Positions 14,933-18,731 of a stretch of DNA of 18,731 nucleotides are shown piece by piece. Position numbers and translations under genes: made by a program. The stretch is from the NCBI GenBank assembly GCA_964571215.1, contig CAZMZZ010000031.1, positions 1 through 18,731 on the forward strand, in the 5' to 3' direction. Position 1 is the stretch's first letter. Every line of letters begins with the position of its first letter. The stretch is from CAJWPI01 sp964571215 (GTDB taxonomy: Bacteria; Pseudomonadota; Gammaproteobacteria; Magnimaribacterales; Magnimaribacteraceae). The notes beneath the pieces are model-generated. The model ran no database searches, was not told where the DNA came from, and worked only from the letters and a program-made list of their open reading frames with translations.

Positions 14933-16486
14933 ATGAAGTCTAAAGAAAGAGACATAAATAATAACACTCCTGTGATAGTAGGATGCGCCCAGTATCTTGA
15001 TAATAAGGGTATTCTAGGCTTAAATTATTTAGATATTCTCAGTACTGCTGCTAGATCAGCTATTAAAGATTGTGAGGCAAAAATTCCTTTAAATAATCAT
15101 CTAGATACTGTCTCCGTAATACGCTTTGTAGCTGATACACCAAATAGAGATTCAGCTACTACAAACCTTTGGGGCTACTCAAATATGCCAAGAAGCTTAG
15201 CAAATTCACTCAACATCTCTGCTTCTAACGAAATTTATACAACTACAGGAGGAAATTCTCCTCAATTACTTTTAAATGAATTATGCAATAGGATAAAAGA
15301 TAACCAAATAGATTGTGCTCTTCTAGCTGGAGGAGAATCCTTAGATACCTTTGTTTCAAAATTAAAAGCAGGAGAAAATATAGATTGGGGAGATGACCCA
15401 GGAGGAGAACCAGAGTCTATAGGTAGTAACAAAGATGGAGCAAATAAATTTGAGCAGAAACATGGGATTTTTGATCCACCTTCAGTCTACCCTCTCTTTG
15501 CAAACGGTATAAGAAGAAATGAGAACAAAAAAGTTAAAGAACATCTAGATGATATTGGTTTTCTCTTTAGTCGATTTTCTAAAGTAGCTTCTTTAAATAA
15601 ATATGCTTGGTTTAAAGTTTTCAGAACTCCAAAAGAAATAAAAGAAGTCAAACCAGAGAATAGAATGGTTGGATTTCCTTATACCAAATATATGAACTCT
15701 GTAATTAGAGTAAATCAATCAGCGGCAGTAATTATAACCTCAGTTAAAAAAGCTAAAGAGCTAGGTATACCAAAAAGTAAATGGATTTTTATGCACGCAG
15801 GAGCCTGCCTTAATGATATTTGGAATGTTACTGAAAGAATTAATTATCACTCTTCTCCTGCGATAAAAGAATGCGCTGGTGCAATTCTGGACAAGGCTAA
15901 CTGCTCCTCTGATAATATTGATTATTTCGATATCTATTCTTGCTTTCCAAGTGCAGTACAAATAGCTAAGAAAGAAATAGGTATTTCTTCTAAAGATAAA
16001 AGAGACTTAACTGTTACCGGAGGGTTACCTTATTTTGGAGGGCCAGGAAATTCTTATGTATTAAACTCCATAGCTTCTATGATAAAAAAACTCAGAAAAA
16101 ACAAAGGGAAGTTCGGGATGGTTACCGCAAATGGATGGTATCTGACAAAACATGGAGCAGGAATCTTTTCTTCAACACCTTTTCTTGGGAAATGGAACCA
16201 GGTAGTAGATACTTCCAATTTACAAAGAAAAATAAACAAGATGCCCCACCCTGAATTTATTCAAAAAGCAGAAGGAAAGGCTAGTATTGAAACTTACACA
16301 GTAGTAAATTCTAGAGAAGGGCCTAAGAGAGGTATTATCATAGGTCGTCTTCACAACGGGAAAAGATTCTTAGCAAACACAAATAAAGATAAGATGTTTC
16401 TAAATAAGATGATGGAAAATGAAATGTTAGATGCACAAGGGAAGGTAAAATTTGAAAATGGGAAAAATATTTTTGAACTGCTTTAA
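14933..16486 (+). CDS. thiolase-like protein (TLP1-type) without the usual nucleophilic Cys
   Basis: This 517-residue protein has the thiolase fold pattern (PVIVGCAQYLD at 13-23, LAGGESL at 131-137, GGLPYFGGPGNS at 363-374, TANGWYLTKHGAG at 398-410) and an extra C-terminal domain of about 80-100 residues (from about 430), as in type-1 thiolase-like proteins. Where a thiolase has its acyl-accepting Cys, this protein reads TTTGGNSPQ (103-111). The usual GHP catalytic His segment reads GGPGN. The HxCF-type motif survives as YSCF at 335-338. It probably binds CoA or acyl-CoA but may not be a standard thiolase. It is followed by malate dehydrogenase after 12 bases. The weak ribosome site is AAGAAAG. 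Function in this subfamily is poorly established; a role with the divergent SDR in acyl-CoA metabolism is inference. Confidence 0.85.
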   Translation: MKSKERDINNNTPVIVGCAQYLDNKGILGLNYLDILSTAARSAIKDCEAKIPLNNHLDTVSVIRFVADTPNRDSATTNLWGYSNMPRSLANSLNISASNEIYTTTGGNSPQLLLNELCNRIKDNQIDCALLAGGESLDTFVSKLKAGENIDWGDDPGGEPESIGSNKDGANKFEQKHGIFDPPSVYPLFANGIRRNENKKVKEHLDDIGFLFSRFSKVASLNKYAWFKVFRTPKEIKEVKPENRMVGFPYTKYMNSVIRVNQSAAVIITSVKKAKELGIPKSKWIFMHAGACLNDIWNVTERINYHSSPAIKECAGAILDKANCSSDNIDYFDIYSCFPSAVQIAKKEIGISSKDKRDLTVTGGLPYFGGPGNSYVLNSIASMIKKLRKNKGKFGMVTANGWYLTKHGAGIFSSTPFLGKWNQVVDTSNLQRKINKMPHPEFIQKAEGKASIETYTVVNSREGPKRGIIIGRLHNGKRFLANTNKDKMFLNKMMENEMLDAQGKVKFENGKNIFELL

Positions 16487-16498
16487 ACGGAGAAATAT

Positions 16499-17497
16499 AT
16501 GAAAGAAATTAATGTAACTGTAACTGGTGCGGCAGGTCAAATAGCATACTCTTTATTGCCGAGGTTAATTAGTGGAGAAACTTTTGGTGAAAATAACAAA
16601 GTTAATCTCAAGATGGTTGAAATACCTCAAGTTGTAGCGAAACTAGAAGGAACTATCATGGAACTAATTGATTGTGGGTTCGAACAAACAGGTTCTTTAT
16701 CTGCAACTGACGATATTACTGAAGGAGTAAAGGATGCTGATTGGGTTCTCCTGGTAGGTAGCATTCCAAGAGGAATAGAGGTGGATGGAAAGAAAATTGA
16801 AGAAAGGAGTGATCTGTTAAGAATAAACGGAGGAATATTTACTGGACAAGGGCAAGCTATTGGAAAGTTTGCTAAAGAAAATGCAAAGATCCTAGTAGTT
16901 GGTAACCCAGCAAACACAAATGCCTTGATAGGAGAAACTAAATCCAATAACCCTAAACAAGATTGGCTTGCAATGACGGCTCTGGATGCAAATAGAGCAA
17001 AAGCTCAGCTTGCTTATAGGGCTAAATGCGATATATCTTCTGTAAGCAACATGACGATATGGGGCAATCATAGCCCCACGATGTATCCTGATCCTTTTAA
17101 TGCAAGAATCAACGGAGTTTCTGCCGTTGAAACTATCAATGATATGAATTGGATAGAAAACGAATATCTTCCATTAGTTCAACAAAGAGGAAAGGCCGTT
17201 ATAGATGCAAGAGGAGCTTCCTCAGCCGCTTCTGCTGCTAATGCAGTTATTGATACAGTAAAAGCAGTAGATAATGAAACTAAAAAAGGTGATTGGTTTA
17301 GTGCAGCTATTGCAAGTGATGGAAGTTACGATATACCTCAAGGCCTTATTTTTGGATTTCCCCTTAGATCTAATGGTCAAGGTGAAATTGAAATAGTTCA
17401 AAATATAGAACTTAATGATTTCGCTAAGTCTAAGATAAAAATTACAACAGAAGAGTTGTTGTCTGAAAAAGCTGCTGTAGAGGATTTGTTGGCCTAA
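16499..17497 (+). CDS. mdh: malate dehydrogenase (NAD-dependent) with an enlarged active-site loop
   Basis: Malate dehydrogenase interconverts malate and oxaloacetate in the TCA cycle. The 332-residue chain has the Rossmann motif TGAAGQIAYSLL at 9-20, acidic Glu41 for NAD selection, VVGNPANTNALI at 133-144, Asp163 and Arg166 in LDANRA, and catalytic His191 in WGNHSPTMYPD. Substrate arginines Arg91 and Arg103 are kept. The mobile loop between them (GIEVDGKKIEE) is about six residues longer than in the common PRGPGMER form, and the usual TRLDHNR reads TALDANR. These differences look like a subfamily rather than decay. GGAG before the ATG is the ribosome site. It follows the thiolase-like gene by 12 bases and overlaps the convergent lysS gene by 4 bases. 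Confidence 0.93.
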   Translation: MKEINVTVTGAAGQIAYSLLPRLISGETFGENNKVNLKMVEIPQVVAKLEGTIMELIDCGFEQTGSLSATDDITEGVKDADWVLLVGSIPRGIEVDGKKIEERSDLLRINGGIFTGQGQAIGKFAKENAKILVVGNPANTNALIGETKSNNPKQDWLAMTALDANRAKAQLAYRAKCDISSVSNMTIWGNHSPTMYPDPFNARINGVSAVETINDMNWIENEYLPLVQQRGKAVIDARGASSAASAANAVIDTVKAVDNETKKGDWFSAAIASDGSYDIPQGLIFGFPLRSNGQGEIEIVQNIELNDFAKSKIKITTEELLSEKAAVEDLLA

Positions 17498-18731
17498 TCT
17501 TTTTCTCTAGGTTTTAGTTGAGGAAACAAAAGAACATCTCTAATTGAACTTACTCCAGTAAAGAGCATAACTATCCTATCTATTCCAACTCCTACTCCAG
17601 CACAAGGAGGAAGGCCATATTCTAAGGATTCAACATAATCTTCATCGTACTCCATTGCCTCATCATCACCTGAAGATTTTTGTTGTGCTTGCTGTTTAAA
17701 TCTTTCAGCTTGTTCTTCTGGATCATTTAATTCTGAAAAACCATTTGCTATCTCTCTTCCACCTATAAAGAGTTCAAATCTCTCCACATAATCTGGGTCA
17801 TGATCTTGATTTCTTGAGAGAGGAGAAACATCCTTAGGATAATCTAGAATAAAGGTAGGTTTCTCTAATTTACCCTCCACTCCTTTATCAAAGATCTCCA
17901 ACTGAAGTTTTCCTAAGGAAAGCTTTTTAAATTCTTTTACTTTTAGTTTTTTAGCTAACTTCTCCAATTCTTTTCTATTTTTTAACTTTTCTTTTTTTAC
18001 TTTCATATATTTAGCTATAGAATCTGAAAGAGACAGTTCATCAAAAGGTTCACTCAAATCTATTTTTTTACCATTAGATTCTATCTTGGTATTTCCTAAC
18101 ACTCTCTTGGAAAGGGTCTTAAGAAGATTTCTCATAAAATTCATCTGGTCTTTGTAATCAGCGTAAGCTGTATAGAATTCAAGCATGGTAAATTCAGGGT
18201 TGTGTTTTGTTGACAACCCCTCGTTTCTGAAATTTCTATTAATCTCAAAAACTTTTTCCACTCCTCCCACAACTAAGCGTTTAAGGTAAAGCTCAGGAGC
18301 AATTCTCAGATATAAATCCATATCCAGGGCATTATGATGGGTAATAAATGGTTTAGCTGCAGCTCCTCCTGGGATAGAGTGCATCATAGGTGTCTCAACT
18401 TCTAAGTACCCTTCTTCTGAAAAGATATTTCTTATCTCACTAATGATCTTACTTCTTGTCCTGAAGACTTCAAGACTCTCTTCGTTTGTTAAAAGATCTA
18501 AATATCTCTTTCTATAACGCTGTTCAGTATCAACTAGTCCAGCGTGTTTCTCAGGTAAAGGACGAAGTGACTTAGTAAGAAGGTTAATATTATTAGCTTC
18601 CACAGTTAATTCGTTAGTTTTAGTTTTAAATAATTTACCTTCTATCCCTACAATGTCTCCGAGATCCCATTGCTTGAATTCCTTATAAGCATCTTTCCCA
18701 ATATTATCTGATTTAATATAGGCCTGTATCT
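17494..18731 (-). CDS. lysS: lysyl-tRNA synthetase, class II (5' end beyond the window)
   Basis: LysS charges tRNA-Lys with lysine. The gene runs off the right edge: the frame stays open to 18731 and the bases upstream of 18603 encode the end of the N-terminal OB-fold anticodon-binding domain (for example KEFKQWDLGDIVGIEG and LFKTKTNELTV). The GTG at 18601-18603 is therefore an internal Val, not the start. The class II catalytic domain follows with QRYRKRYLDLL, motif 1 ETPMMHSIPGGAAAKPF, motif 2 NRNFRNEGLSTKHNPEF and motif 3 GVGIDRIVMLFTG, then the typical C-terminus RDVLLFPQLKP. The visible part is complete and normal. A Lys-rich stretch in the middle (KVKKEKLKNRKELEKLAKKLK) is the family's variable insert with local bias. 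The gene ends in a 4-base convergent overlap with mdh; no terminator is seen. Confidence 0.97.
   Translation of the reverse strand, partial: IQAYIKSDNIGKDAYKEFKQWDLGDIVGIEGKLFKTKTNELTVEANNINLLTKSLRPLPEKHAGLVDTEQRYRKRYLDLLTNEESLEVFRTRSKIISEIRNIFSEEGYLEVETPMMHSIPGGAAAKPFITHHNALDMDLYLRIAPELYLKRLVVGGVEKVFEINRNFRNEGLSTKHNPEFTMLEFYTAYADYKDQMNFMRNLLKTLSKRVLGNTKIESNGKKIDLSEPFDELSLSDSIAKYMKVKKEKLKNRKELEKLAKKLKVKEFKKLSLGKLQLEIFDKGVEGKLEKPTFILDYPKDVSPLSRNQDHDPDYVERFELFIGGREIANGFSELNDPEEQAERFKQQAQQKSSGDDEAMEYDEDYVESLEYGLPPCAGVGVGIDRIVMLFTGVSSIRDVLLFPQLKPREKD

Noticed and set aside
18601..18603. GTG as the start of a shortened lysyl-tRNA synthetase
   Set aside because: The frame remains open upstream and encodes the expected OB-fold sequence, so this codon is an internal Val and the gene continues past the window edge.
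1..18731. CRISPR arrays, tRNA or rRNA genes, insertion sequences, phage or toxin-antitoxin genes
   Set aside because: No spaced direct repeats, cloverleaf-like sequences, transposase motifs or terminal inverted repeats were noticed on either strand.

Overview
The window looks like a stretch of chromosome from an AT-rich, gene-dense Gram-negative bacterium, most likely a marine gammaproteobacterium with a compact genome. The evidence is the strong A+T bias (including wobble positions), very short intergenic gaps, frequent start/stop overlaps, GTG starts, several periplasmic proteins with Sec signals, and a core of housekeeping genes (lysS, mdh). A SAR86-like or similar lineage is a guess from overall character; no marker gene here fixes the taxon. 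I see no tRNA, rRNA, CRISPR, insertion sequence or phage gene. No gap without a gene is longer than about 100 bases.

Layout. (1) 6-4115, minus strand: a tightly coupled operon read leftwards, encoding a secreted parallel beta-helix protein, a secreted diheme c-type cytochrome, an HlyD/MacA-type membrane-fusion protein and a MacB/LolD-type ABC ATPase. The permease presumably lies just off the left edge. (2) 4177-7617, plus strand: a small membrane protein of unknown function, a PAS-like/EAL c-di-GMP phosphodiesterase, a multidomain protein (two H-box-like segments, receiver, GGDEF) and a single-domain response regulator. (3) 7620-11057, minus strand, convergent with (2) and only 2 bases away: a TonB-C-domain periplasmic protein followed by a 997-residue membrane hybrid histidine kinase with two receivers. 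(4) 11119-11538, plus: a twin-CBS protein. (5) 11579-14835, minus: a PatB/MalY-type aminotransferase, a short-chain dehydrogenase resembling the 3-hydroxyacyl-CoA dehydrogenase part of peroxisomal multifunctional enzyme 2, and an FMN-dependent alpha-hydroxy-acid dehydrogenase. (6) 14933-17497, plus: a thiolase-like protein with no evident nucleophilic Cys, then a malate dehydrogenase with an unusual active-site loop. (7) 17494-18731, minus: lysyl-tRNA synthetase, running off the right edge.

How the genes may work together. Blocks 2 and 3 form a candidate phosphorelay controlling c-di-GMP. The hybrid kinase has no HPt domain. The neighbouring GGDEF protein carries an orphan H-box with no ATPase domain, which could supply the missing phosphotransfer histidine. 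Block 1 joins an uncharacterised beta-helix/diheme-cytochrome pair to a tripartite ABC exporter. In outline (secreted beta-helix protein plus ABC transporter plus redox protein) it recalls NosD-NosFY, though these are not Nos proteins. Blocks 5 and 6 look like acyl-CoA and organic-acid metabolism, divergently transcribed from a 97-base region that contains a good sigma70-like promoter for the thiolase/mdh pair.
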